Shown here: piece after piece, positions 5,890 through 12,689 of the stretch
Layout: each line of letters starts with the position of its first letter
How positions within the stretch are numbered: position 1 is the stretch's first letter
The notes under the pieces: generated by a model
Told to the model about the DNA's origin: nothing
Database searches by the model: none
Seen by the model: the letters and a program-made list of their open reading frames with translations, nothing else
Made by a program: the position numbers and the translations under genes
From: an uncultured Clostridia bacterium
Lineage (GTDB): Bacteria > Bacillota > Clostridia > TANB77 > CAG-508
NCBI GenBank assembly: GCA_934169725.1
Contig: CAKPOF010000013.1
Location: 1 to 12,689, forward strand
Length of the DNA: 12,689 nucleotides
Reading direction: 5' to 3'

Positions 5890-6639
5890 ATGAGAAGAAA
5901 AGTAATAGCAGGAAATTGGAAAATGAATATGCTTCCAGACGAAACAATAAAATATATTGATGAATTAGCAAAATTAGTAAAAGGAACAGAAAATGAGGTT
6001 ATTTTATGTGTGCCTTATACAGATTTATTTTATGCATTATTAACAGCACAAAATACTAATATAAAAATAGGTGCTCAAAATATGCATTTTGAAGAAAAAG
6101 GAGCATATACAGGAGAAGTATCACCTAATATGTTAAAATCAATAAATGTAGAATATGTAATTATTGGTCATTCAGAAAGAAGACAATATTTTAATGAAAC
6201 AGATGAAAGTGTTAATAAAAAAGTAAAAGCAGCATTTGCAAATGGATTAAAACCAATTGTATGTGTTGGTGAAACACTAGAACAAAGAGAAGCTAATAAA
6301 ACAGCAGAAATTATAACTAAACAAACAGAATTAGCTTTAAAAGGTTTGACAGAAGAACAAGTTAAAGAAACAATTATTGCATATGAGCCAATATGGGCAA
6401 TAGGAACAGGAAAAACAGCAACAAGTGAGGATGCAAACAATTCAATTAAAGATATACGTAATAAAATTGCAGAAATTTATGGACAAAATGTAGCAAATGG
6501 AGTTATAATACAATATGGTGGAAGTGTAAAATCAAAAAATGCTAAAGAACTATTTACAATGTCAGATATTGATGGAGGATTAGTTGGAGGAGCAAGTTTA
6601 GATCCAGAAGAATTCTCAAAAATTGTAAATTTTGAATAG
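5890..6639 (+). CDS. tpiA: Triosephosphate isomerase
   Basis: This cytoplasmic TIM-barrel enzyme interconverts dihydroxyacetone phosphate and glyceraldehyde 3-phosphate. The 249 residues are full length. The active site is intact: N9 and K11 in AGNWKMN, the electrophile H94 in IIGHSERR, and the catalytic base E166 in AYEPIWAIGTGKTA, whose GTGKTA forms the mobile lid. The phosphate-binding ends QYGGSVKSKNA (208-218) and DGGLVGGASL (228-237) are also present. ATG 5890 has an ideal AGAAGGAGGA site 6-7 bases upstream. It is the first gene of an operon with gpmI, which starts 36 bases later. Expression with gpmI fits a glycolytic unit. Confidence 0.98.
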   Translation: MRRKVIAGNWKMNMLPDETIKYIDELAKLVKGTENEVILCVPYTDLFYALLTAQNTNIKIGAQNMHFEEKGAYTGEVSPNMLKSINVEYVIIGHSERRQYFNETDESVNKKVKAAFANGLKPIVCVGETLEQREANKTAEIITKQTELALKGLTEEQVKETIIAYEPIWAIGTGKTATSEDANNSIKDIRNKIAEIYGQNVANGVIIQYGGSVKSKNAKELFTMSDIDGGLVGGASLDPEEFSKIVNFE

Positions 6640-6674
6640 ACACACCGAAATCTAATAGTAAAGGATGGTAGATT

Positions 6675-8216
6675 ATGAAAGATAAATTAACAATGCTAAT
6701 GATATTAGATGGTTTTGGAGATAATGCAAACACAGATGGAAATGCTGTTAAATTAGCTAAAACACCTAATATTGATAAACTAATGAAAAAATATCAACAT
6801 ACAGATATATATGCAAGTGAATTACAAGTAGGATTACCAAAAGGTCAGATGGGAAATTCAGAAGTTGGACATACAAATATAGGAGCAGGAAGAATAGTAT
6901 ATCAAGAGCTAACAAAAATAACAAAATCAATTGAAGATGGTGATTTTTTCTCAAATAAAGAATTTATTGCTGCAATTGAAAATTGTAAGAAAAATAATTC
7001 AAAATTGCATATATTAGGATTAGTATCAGATGGAGGTGTTCATAGTCACATTCGTCATTTGTATGGATTGCTTGAAATGGCAAAAAGAAGAGATTTCGAA
7101 GATGTTTATGTACATTGTTTCTTAGATGGAAGAGATACACCACCAGCATCAGCAGAAGGTTATATCGAAAAATTAGAAGAAAAAATGAAAGAAAAAAATA
7201 TTGGAAAAATAGCTTCTATATCAGGAAGATTTTATGCAATGGATAGAGATAAAAGATGGCAAAGAGTACAAAAATGCTATGATGCACTAGTATATGGAAA
7301 AGGAAATAAAGCAAGAAGTGTTGAAAAAGCAATTGAAGATTCTTATCAAAAAGAGGTTTTTGATGAATTTGTTGAACCTACAGTTATATTTAATGGTGAA
7401 GAACCTGTAGCAACAATAAATAAAAATGATTCAGTCATATTCTTTAACTTTAGACCAGATAGAGCAAGAGAAATAACAAGAGCTTTAGTAGATACAGATT
7501 TCAATGAATTTGAAACTAAAAAAGATTTGAATTTATATTATGTTTGTTTTACAAATTATGATGAAACAATGCCAAATGTTCATATTGCATTTGAAAAAGA
7601 GCCATTAACTAATACATTTGGAGAATATATTAGTAAATTGGGATATACACAATTAAGAATAGCAGAAACAGAAAAATATGCTCATGTAACATTTTTCTTT
7701 AATGGAGGAGAAGAAAAGCAATATCCAGGAGAAGATAGAATATTGGTTCCATCTCCAAAAGTAGAAACATATGATATGAAACCAGAAATGAGTGCATATG
7801 AAGTAACAGATAAAGTATTAGAAGCAATAAAAAGTGATAAATATGATAATATTATTTTAAACTATGCTAATACAGATATGGTAGGTCACACGGGAAGTTT
7901 AGAGGCAGCGATAAAAGCTGTAGAAACTGTAGATGAATGTGTAGGAAAAGTTGTAAAATTAATAGAAGAAAAAGAAGGTAATTTAATTATCACTGCAGAT
8001 CATGGAAATGCAGAGCAAATGATTGATTACAAAACTGGTGAACCACATACAGCTCATACAACTAATCCAGTACCACTTATATTAGTTACACCAAAGACAA
8101 ATATAAAATTAAAATCAGGTGGTAAATTAGCAGATTTAGCACCAACAATGCTTGATTTAATGAATTTAGAAAAACCAGTTGAAATGACTGGAGAAAGTTT
8201 GTTAGATAAGGAATAA
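6675..8216 (+). CDS. gpmI: 2,3-bisphosphoglycerate-independent phosphoglycerate mutase
   Basis: This enzyme interconverts 3- and 2-phosphoglycerate through a phosphoserine intermediate and two metal ions, usually Mn, in an alkaline-phosphatase-like fold. The 513 residues match the family. Metal and catalytic residues are in place: D12 (MILDGFGDN), the nucleophile S62 (QMGNSEVGHTNIGAGR), D401 and H405 (ANTDMVGHTG), D442 and H443 (ITADHGNAEQ) and H461 (PHTAHTTNPVP). Substrate motifs are VSDGGVHSH (118-126), DGRDTPP (151-157), GRFYAMDRDKRW (184-195) and RPDRAREITR (260-269). The start ATG 6675 has AAGGATGG 6 bases upstream. It is the middle gene of the operon tpiA-gpmI-DUF600, and its stop lies 7 bases before the next start. 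No terminator follows it. Confidence 0.97.
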   Translation: MKDKLTMLMILDGFGDNANTDGNAVKLAKTPNIDKLMKKYQHTDIYASELQVGLPKGQMGNSEVGHTNIGAGRIVYQELTKITKSIEDGDFFSNKEFIAAIENCKKNNSKLHILGLVSDGGVHSHIRHLYGLLEMAKRRDFEDVYVHCFLDGRDTPPASAEGYIEKLEEKMKEKNIGKIASISGRFYAMDRDKRWQRVQKCYDALVYGKGNKARSVEKAIEDSYQKEVFDEFVEPTVIFNGEEPVATINKNDSVIFFNFRPDRAREITRALVDTDFNEFETKKDLNLYYVCFTNYDETMPNVHIAFEKEPLTNTFGEYISKLGYTQLRIAETEKYAHVTFFFNGGEEKQYPGEDRILVPSPKVETYDMKPEMSAYEVTDKVLEAIKSDKYDNIILNYANTDMVGHTGSLEAAIKAVETVDECVGKVVKLIEEKEGNLIITADHGNAEQMIDYKTGEPHTAHTTNPVPLILVTPKTNIKLKSGGKLADLAPTMLDLMNLEKPVEMTGESLLDKE

Positions 8217-8223
8217 AAGAGGT

Positions 8224-9015
8224 ATGTTAAATCACACAAAGAAGATAAAAAATATATATGAAGATTTACAAAGAAATTTGTTATATATGATACCAGAGAA
8301 ATGGGAAGCTTTATATTTATATAGTTCTGTAATTGAAAATGATGATAAAGAACCAATGGGAGAATTATTTTTCTATTATATTCCAAAAGGAATATTTAGA
8401 AAAAATCCTGTTAATGTTTATGAAATACCAAGTAAATTTAATATTGATGAAAATCAATATTTAGGATTAGTTGAAAAGCTTTATGATGATATAAAAATTT
8501 TGCGTGAAGAATTTAAAAAGTCAACATTAGGACCAATGTGGAGTAATATAACAATATCTATTACTAACATGAAATTCAGAGCAGAATATGTATATGAAGA
8601 TTTAATAAATAATGCATTTAATAGTTATGAACGTCATGTAATATGGAGATATAAATATCTAGGAATAGGTCCGGAACAGGTATCCAAAAAAGACAGGGAA
8701 ATATTATATAGATATTTTAATGGTGCAAGAAATCTTGGAGAAAAAGAAGAATATACAGCAGGTATATATATAGAACAAGATACTAAAAATATTATTGAAT
8801 ATAGTACTCAAGAAAATCAATTAGAAAATGATGGCTATATAAAAGAAGAATATATAGAAGAACCAAAAAAATATAATAAAATAAATAGTCATGAAATAAA
8901 AAATAATTGGGATTCAAGAAAGAATAAAAAAGATAATAAAGAGATAGAACCAGAACGCAAAAACAAAAAAAGAAATCAAATATTATTTTCAGAAGATGAA
9001 TTTAACAAAGAATAA
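8224..9015 (+). CDS. YezG/DUF600 family protein with a charged C-terminal extension
   Basis: Residues 8-150 match the pattern of the YezG-like DUF600 family, known as immunity partners of LXG (YeeF-type) toxins. IYEDLQRNLLYMIPEKWEAL (11-30) is the opening helix, GELFFYYIPKG (46-56) the strands, YLGLVEKLYDDIKILREEF (79-97) the central helix, and FRAEYVYEDL and SYERHVIWRYKYLGIGPE (134-151) the closing signature. Residues 152-263 go beyond the usual family end: they are mostly Lys, Glu, Asn and Asp, probably disordered, ending LFSEDEFNKE. Only 7 bases separate it from gpmI. GAGGT sits one base before the ATG, too close to be a normal site, while AAGGA at 8208-8212 lies 11 bases away, so coupled translation with gpmI is likely. 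No toxin gene is nearby, so an immunity role here is uncertain. Confidence 0.75.
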   Translation: MLNHTKKIKNIYEDLQRNLLYMIPEKWEALYLYSSVIENDDKEPMGELFFYYIPKGIFRKNPVNVYEIPSKFNIDENQYLGLVEKLYDDIKILREEFKKSTLGPMWSNITISITNMKFRAEYVYEDLINNAFNSYERHVIWRYKYLGIGPEQVSKKDREILYRYFNGARNLGEKEEYTAGIYIEQDTKNIIEYSTQENQLENDGYIKEEYIEEPKKYNKINSHEIKNNWDSRKNKKDNKEIEPERKNKKRNQILFSEDEFNKE

Positions 9016-9025
9016 GTTTTTATAA

Positions 9026-9041
9026 TTAGGTTTAAACCTAA
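9026..9041. promoter_or_regulatory. 16-base perfect palindrome, possible operator
   Basis: TTAGGTTTAAACCTAA is a perfect palindrome 37 bases before the NifU-like start and directly after a TATAAT (9021-9026). As an RNA hairpin it would have almost no loop and no T run behind it, so a protein-binding operator for the following gene pair is more likely than a terminator. Confidence 0.4.
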
Positions 9042-9078
9042 ATAATATACAAATAAAGAATTGAAAGGAGCAATAAAA

Positions 9079-9771
9079 ATGATTTATTCAAAAGAATTAG
9101 AGGGAATGTGTGTTGTAAAAAAAGGAGTAGACCACGGACCAGCACCTATTCCAGAAGAAGGAAAATGGGTAAAAGCAAAAGAAATAAAAGATATATCAGG
9201 TTTAACACATGGAATTGGATGGTGTGCACCACAACAAGGAGCATGTAAATTAACTTTAAATGTAAAAGATGGAATAATCCAAGAAGCATTAATAGAAACT
9301 ATTGGATGTTCTGGAATGACACATTCAGCAGCAATGGCAGGAGAAATATTAACAGGAAAAACAATATTAGAAGCATTAAATACAGATTTAGTATGTGATG
9401 CTATAAATACTGCTATGAGAGAATTATTCTTACAAATAGTATATGGAAGAACACAAACAGCTTTCTCAGAAGGAGGTCTTCCAGTAGGAGCAGGACTTGA
9501 AGATTTAGGAAAAGGACATACATCACAAGTAGGAACAATATATTCAAGTTCATTAAAAGGACCAAGATATTTAAATCTTGCAGAAGGATACATAGTAGAA
9601 TTAGGATTAGATAAAGATGACCAAATAATTGGTTATAAATATGTTCATTTAGGAAAAATGATGGATAATATTAAAGCTGGAATCGATCCAAAAGAAGCTA
9701 TAGAAAAAGCATCAGGAACATATGGTAGATTTGATGATGCAGTTAAGAAGATAGACCCTAGAGAAGCATAA
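9079..9771 (+). CDS. NifU/IscU-like iron-sulfur scaffold-type protein, partner of the GGGtGRT protein
   Basis: The ATG at 9079 is preferred over an in-frame TTG at 9061, because the ribosome binding site AAAGGAG (9064-9070) lies inside the longer version and 8 bases before the ATG. The 230-residue protein resembles the NifU N-terminal/IscU fold: GACKLTLNVKDGIIQEALIE (54-73), GCSGMTHSAAMAGEILTGKT (76-95), then VCDAINTAMREL (105-116). Cysteines C49 or C56, C77 and C106 stand where the scaffold ligands are expected, and C11 is extra. The C-terminal 100 residues (from YGRTQTAFSEGGLPVG) go beyond IscU and belong to this variant family. It is paired with the GGGtGRT gene, as seen in many anaerobes. 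A role in Fe-S binding is inferred; the exact function of the pair is not established. Confidence 0.8.
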   Translation: MIYSKELEGMCVVKKGVDHGPAPIPEEGKWVKAKEIKDISGLTHGIGWCAPQQGACKLTLNVKDGIIQEALIETIGCSGMTHSAAMAGEILTGKTILEALNTDLVCDAINTAMRELFLQIVYGRTQTAFSEGGLPVGAGLEDLGKGHTSQVGTIYSSSLKGPRYLNLAEGYIVELGLDKDDQIIGYKYVHLGKMMDNIKAGIDPKEAIEKASGTYGRFDDAVKKIDPREA

Positions 9772-9894
9772 AAATTAATTTAAATCGGCAATCTGCACAT
9801 TTTTATATAAATATTCAAACTTCGATGTACAAAAGTACACCTTCAGCTTGCCTATTTTATAAAAATGCACATCTTACTAATTTAAATTAATTTT
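9771..9894 (+). repeat. 124-base imperfect inverted repeat with competing stems
   Basis: A 15-base perfect inverted repeat (AAAATTAATTTAAAT at 9771-9785 and its complement at 9880-9894) encloses a second 10-base one (CATTTTTATA at 9798-9807, TATAAAAATG at 9858-9867). A different pairing, GGCAATCTG (9787-9795) with CAGCTTGCC (9844-9852), matches 8 of 9 and crosses the 10-base stem, so the two cannot form together except as a pseudoknot. The small hairpin TGTAC-AAAA-GTACA (9826-9839) sits inside both. TGCACAT occurs twice (9794-9800, 9866-9872). The element fills the space between the NifU-like and GGGtGRT genes. It could be a regulatory leader, an RNA-processing site or a small mobile element. 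Confidence 0.6.
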
Positions 9895-9954
9895 AGGAAA
9901 AATAATAATAAAACAAAATAGAAAGAAACCATAATTTTATAAGGAGGAATAAAA

Positions 9955-10956
9955 ATGGCAGTAACATTTGAAAGCTATGAAAGAAGAATAGATCAAATAA
10001 AACCAGTAATGGAAAAATACGGAATAAAGGACTTTGAAGATGCATTAAAAATATGTACAGACAAAGGATTTAATCCATATGAAATAGTAAAAGGAGTACA
10101 ACCAATTTGTTTTGAAAATGCAGCTTGGGCATATACATTAGGAGCTGCAATAGCAATAAAAAAAGGATGTACAAAAGCTCATGAAGCAGCTAAAGCAATA
10201 GGTGAAGGATTACAAGCTTTTTGTATCCCTGGATCAGTTGCAGATGATAGAAAAGTTGGATTAGGACATGGAAACTTAGCATCTATGCTATTATCAGAAG
10301 AAACAAAATGTTTTGCATTCTTAGCAGGACATGAAAGCTTTGCAGCAGCTGAAGGTGCAATAGGAATTGCAAAATCAGCTAACAAAGTTAGAAAAGAACC
10401 ATTAAGAGTTATATTAAATGGATTAGGAAAAGATGCAGCACAAGTAATATCAAGAATAAATGGATTTACATATGTAAAAACAGATTTTGATTTCTTTACA
10501 GGAAAAGTAAAAGTAGTAGAAGAAATAAAATATTCAGATGGTGAAAGATCACAAGTTAGATGTTATGGAGCAAATGATGTTAGAGAAGGTGTAGCAATAA
10601 TGTGGTTAGAAGATGTTGATGTATCTATAACAGGTAACTCAACAAACCCAACAAGATTCCAACATCCAGTTGCAGGTACATACAAAAAAGAAAGAATTGA
10701 AGCAGGTAAGAAATATTTCTCAGTTGCTTCAGGTGGAGGAACAGGTAGAACACTGCATCCAGATAATATGGCAGCAGGACCAGCTTCTTATGGTATGACA
10801 GATACAATGGGAAGAATGCATTCAGATGCTCAATTTGCTGGAAGTTCATCAGTACCAGCTCATGTTGAAATGATGGGATTAATCGGTATGGGAAATAACC
10901 CTATGGTTGGTGCATCAGTAGCAGTAGCAGTTGCAGTAGAAGAAGCTATGAAATAG
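9955..10956 (+). CDS. GGGtGRT family protein
   Basis: This 333-residue protein is recognised by the family's name motif GGGTGRT at 260-266 (in VASGGGTGRTLHPDNMAAGP) and by its conserved surroundings: GMTDTMGRMHSDAQFAGSSSVPAHVEMMGLIGMGNNP (280-316). Conserved-looking Cys and His residues occur in GVQPICFENAAWAYTLG (47-63), FCIPGS (89-94), GLGHGNLAS (102-110) and FLAGHESFAAAEG (122-134). It has no signal peptide or membrane helix and is expected in the cytoplasm. ATG 9955 has an ideal AAGGAGG 7 bases upstream, and the codon choice suggests good expression. It probably shares a transcript with the NifU-like gene across the inverted-repeat element, and a strong terminator follows. The reaction is unknown; the partner suggests a link with Fe-S clusters. 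Confidence 0.9.
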   Translation: MAVTFESYERRIDQIKPVMEKYGIKDFEDALKICTDKGFNPYEIVKGVQPICFENAAWAYTLGAAIAIKKGCTKAHEAAKAIGEGLQAFCIPGSVADDRKVGLGHGNLASMLLSEETKCFAFLAGHESFAAAEGAIGIAKSANKVRKEPLRVILNGLGKDAAQVISRINGFTYVKTDFDFFTGKVKVVEEIKYSDGERSQVRCYGANDVREGVAIMWLEDVDVSITGNSTNPTRFQHPVAGTYKKERIEAGKKYFSVASGGGTGRTLHPDNMAAGPASYGMTDTMGRMHSDAQFAGSSSVPAHVEMMGLIGMGNNPMVGASVAVAVAVEEAMK

Positions 10957-10999
10957 TTGATAATACTGGATTATAGTAATTTTATATAATATTAAAAAG

Positions 11000-11040
11000 A
11001 AACGTGGACAAATACCCAAATGCGGTTTTGTCCACGTTTT
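11000..11040 (+). terminator. Terminator behind the GGGtGRT gene
   Basis: AAACGTGGACAAA (11000-11012) pairs with TTTGTCCACGTTT (11027-11039) over 13 bases, extended in the loop by ACC/GGT, and ends in T4. The GC-rich core makes it the strongest hairpin in the window. Confidence 0.9.
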
Positions 11041-11258
11041 GCACACATAATTTTTTGGTTCATGTAATACACTATCATTATAAAATTTTCTAAATGTCCC
11101 GTAAAAAAATAGTGATGAGAATAAATATGTAAATTTTAAAATATTATAATAATTAATGCTTTCCTTTATTCTTCCACGAAAACTAGTAAAATAAAAGTAT
11201 AAAAAAGTGCAAAAAAAGAATAATAGATATAAGAAAGATATTACATAAGGAGAATTTT
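11041..11258. other. Intergenic region without recognised gene
   Basis: This AT-rich stretch of 218 bases holds no supported gene. TATAAA (11199-11204) or TAAAAT (11187-11192) could serve as the -10 of the following gene, but no matching -35 box was found at normal spacing. A c-di-GMP riboswitch was looked for because the next gene is an EAL protein; its conserved core is not present. The ribosome binding site AAGGAG at 11247-11252 belongs to the next gene. Confidence 0.5.
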
Positions 11259-12584
11259 ATGGGAAGAAAATTTTTAAAAATAAATTCAAATATGTTATTA
11301 AAAAACAGAGAAAAATTATACAAACTTGCATATATAGATCCAGTTACTAACTTAGGAAATTATAACTATTATTTAAAAGCAATAAATCAACAAAAAGATA
11401 AAAATAAAACAATTATAATTATAGATATAGATAAATTTAAAACATTTAACAAAATTCATGGACATAATAAAGGAGATGAATTATTAAAAAAAGTAGGAAA
11501 AGAAATACAACTATGTATAAGAAATACAGATGTTGTTTGCAGATTAGCAAATGATGTTTATGGTATTTTAATTTGTAATATAACAGAAGCAGATATGATT
11601 GCCAAAAGACTAAATGAAAAAATATCTAAAATGGAGATTAATAATATAAAATATCCGATAAAAATAACTATAGGAATATATATAAATAAAAAAGAAGAAA
11701 GTGCTCAAAGTATGATAGATAAGGCAATAATAGCTCATGACAAAATAAAAGGAAAATACAATGAAGTATATTGTGAATTCACAGAAGAATTTGCAGAAAA
11801 TTTAATAAAAGAAACAAAAATAGAAAATATGATGATAGAAGGTATTGAAAAAGAAGAATTTGAAATATATTATCAACCACAAATAGATGTAAAAACACAA
11901 GAAGTAAAATGTATAGAAGCATTAGTTAGATGGATTAGTCAGGGAAATATAATTTCACCAAAAGAATTTATTCCTATTTTTGAAAAAAATTTTTTTATAA
12001 TAAACTTAGATAAATATGTATATGAAAAAGTATGCAAAGATATAAATAAATTAAAAAAAGAAATGAAACATATACCAATGGTTTCAATAAATGTTTCAAA
12101 AGAAAGTTTAATGGAAAAAGGCTTTATAGAAAAATGTATAGAAATATCAAAAAAATATAATGTCAAACCTGAGGAAATACAATTTGAAATAACAGAAAGG
12201 ACAACAATTGAAAAAAATATAAGAAGTATATTAGAAAAAATAAAAAATGAAGGATATTCAATAGCAATTGATGATTTTGGTACAGGTTATTCGTCTTTAA
12301 ATGTTTTAGAATTTATGCCAATAGATACAATAAAAATAGATAAAAGTTTTATAGATAAAATAGAGGAAAATAAAAAAGGTAAAAAAATATTAGATATAAT
12401 TATAATGATAGCACAAAAATTAAAATTAAAAACAGTAGCAGAAGGAGTAGAAAAAAACGAACAAAAAAATTATTTAGAAAAAATAGGTTGTGATTTGATA
12501 CAAGGTTATTATTATAGCAAGCCATTAAAATTTGAGGACATAAAAGAGTTTTTATTAAATACAAAATTTGATAAAAATTTGTGA
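11259..12584 (+). CDS. Predicted c-di-GMP phosphodiesterase with degenerate GGDEF and intact EAL domain
   Basis: This 441-residue soluble protein has no membrane or sensor domain. Residues 24-170 form a GGDEF fold: AYIDPVTNLGN (24-34), IIDIDKFKTFNKIHGHNKGDELL (54-76). The signature is ANDVY (97-101) instead of GGDEF, so diguanylate cyclase activity is not expected. The RxxD inhibitory-site pattern (R88-D91) is kept five residues before it. Residues 190-435 form an EAL domain with all expected catalytic residues: E220 (EALVRW), N278 (SINVS), E310 and E313 (FEITER), D338 and D339 (IDDFGTGYSS), K359 (IKIDKSF), E395 (AEGVE) and Q415 (IQGYYYSKPL). It is therefore likely to hydrolyse c-di-GMP, with the GGDEF-like part possibly binding GTP as a regulator. 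ATG 11259 has AAGGAG 6 bases upstream. It is transcribed alone, and the output pathway is not visible here. Confidence 0.92.
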   Translation: MGRKFLKINSNMLLKNREKLYKLAYIDPVTNLGNYNYYLKAINQQKDKNKTIIIIDIDKFKTFNKIHGHNKGDELLKKVGKEIQLCIRNTDVVCRLANDVYGILICNITEADMIAKRLNEKISKMEINNIKYPIKITIGIYINKKEESAQSMIDKAIIAHDKIKGKYNEVYCEFTEEFAENLIKETKIENMMIEGIEKEEFEIYYQPQIDVKTQEVKCIEALVRWISQGNIISPKEFIPIFEKNFFIINLDKYVYEKVCKDINKLKKEMKHIPMVSINVSKESLMEKGFIEKCIEISKKYNVKPEEIQFEITERTTIEKNIRSILEKIKNEGYSIAIDDFGTGYSSLNVLEFMPIDTIKIDKSFIDKIEENKKGKKILDIIIMIAQKLKLKTVAEGVEKNEQKNYLEKIGCDLIQGYYYSKPLKFEDIKEFLLNTKFDKNL

Positions 12585-12585
12585 A

Positions 12586-12655
12586 GCTTTTAATTAAATA
12601 ATAATTATTTTTTCCTAGAGTTTACTACTCTAGGACAACTTTTCTAATTAAAAGT
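12586..12655 (+). terminator. Nested inverted repeats behind the EAL gene, probable terminator
   Basis: An inner hairpin (TCCTAGAGT, 12613-12621, with ACTCTAGGA, 12627-12635) is enclosed by an outer inverted repeat of 11 bases (ACTTTTAATTA-type: 12586-12596 with 12645-12655). The inner stem is followed by CAACTTTTCT, a weak T tract. It begins 2 bases after the stop codon. Termination is the simplest role; the outer arms are unusual for a terminator. Confidence 0.5.
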
Positions 12656-12689
12656 ATAACAATAAAAATATGTAATATCAAGAGTTTTA

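Noticed and set aside
9061..9078. Upstream TTG start for the NifU-like protein
   Set aside because: It would place the AAAGGAG ribosome binding site inside the coding region; ATG 9079 has ideal spacing.
9084..9593. Minus-strand open frame of 169 residues inside the NifU-like gene
   Set aside because: Antisense of a well-supported gene; its cysteine- and proline-rich composition is a by-product of the opposite codons.
11093..11131. Very short plus-strand frame (12 codons) in the gap before the EAL gene
   Set aside because: No ribosome binding site and too short to separate from chance in AT-rich DNA.
11041..11258. c-di-GMP riboswitch ahead of the EAL gene
   Set aside because: The conserved core and paired stems of the known classes could not be found.

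Overview
The window is strongly AT-rich, with AT-ending codons, clear AAGGAGG-type ribosome binding sites, hairpin-plus-T-run terminators and a Firmicutes gene repertoire. It includes a glycolytic cluster, a DUF2207 membrane protein, a YezG/DUF600 protein, a NifU-like/GGGtGRT pair and a GGDEF-EAL protein. This points to a low-GC Clostridia-type member of the Firmicutes, possibly an uncultured gut lineage. The species cannot be named from the sequence.

Left third (1-2310), accessory DNA. A four-helix membrane protein of unknown function (166-753) faces a small minus-strand membrane-protein gene, and the two share one bidirectional terminator. The small gene reads through to 789 only if one base is restored in a short A run, which gives 107 residues and three helices. 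Next comes an XRE helix-turn-helix reading frame followed at once by a BspA-type leucine-rich-repeat frame. They look like one broken or frameshifted gene: the join is TTT-TGA, where a +1 slip gives a continuous protein, and the natural first codon is ATA.

Middle (2311-9015), central metabolism. A candidate structured RNA lies behind its own extended -10 promoter and ahead of pgk. pgk and a DUF2207 membrane protein each have their own terminator. tpiA, gpmI and a DUF600 (YezG-like immunity family) gene then form a tight operon. pgk, tpiA and gpmI give three steps of lower glycolysis. pgk and tpiA have matching TTGAAW-17-TAAAAT promoters.

Right third (9016-12689). A NifU-like cysteine protein and a GGGtGRT-family protein, a pair that recurs in anaerobes and is functionally uncharacterised, are separated by a striking 124-base inverted-repeat element. 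A 16-base perfect palindrome precedes the pair and a strong terminator closes it. The window ends with a soluble protein carrying a degenerate GGDEF domain and an intact EAL domain, which is a predicted c-di-GMP phosphodiesterase, followed by nested inverted repeats.

No tRNA, rRNA, CRISPR array, transposase or phage gene was seen. The points most worth following are the candidate RNA at about 2311-2403, the intergenic element at 9771-9894, the XRE-LRR fusion with its UUU-UGA junction, and the orphan DUF600 gene in a glycolytic operon.
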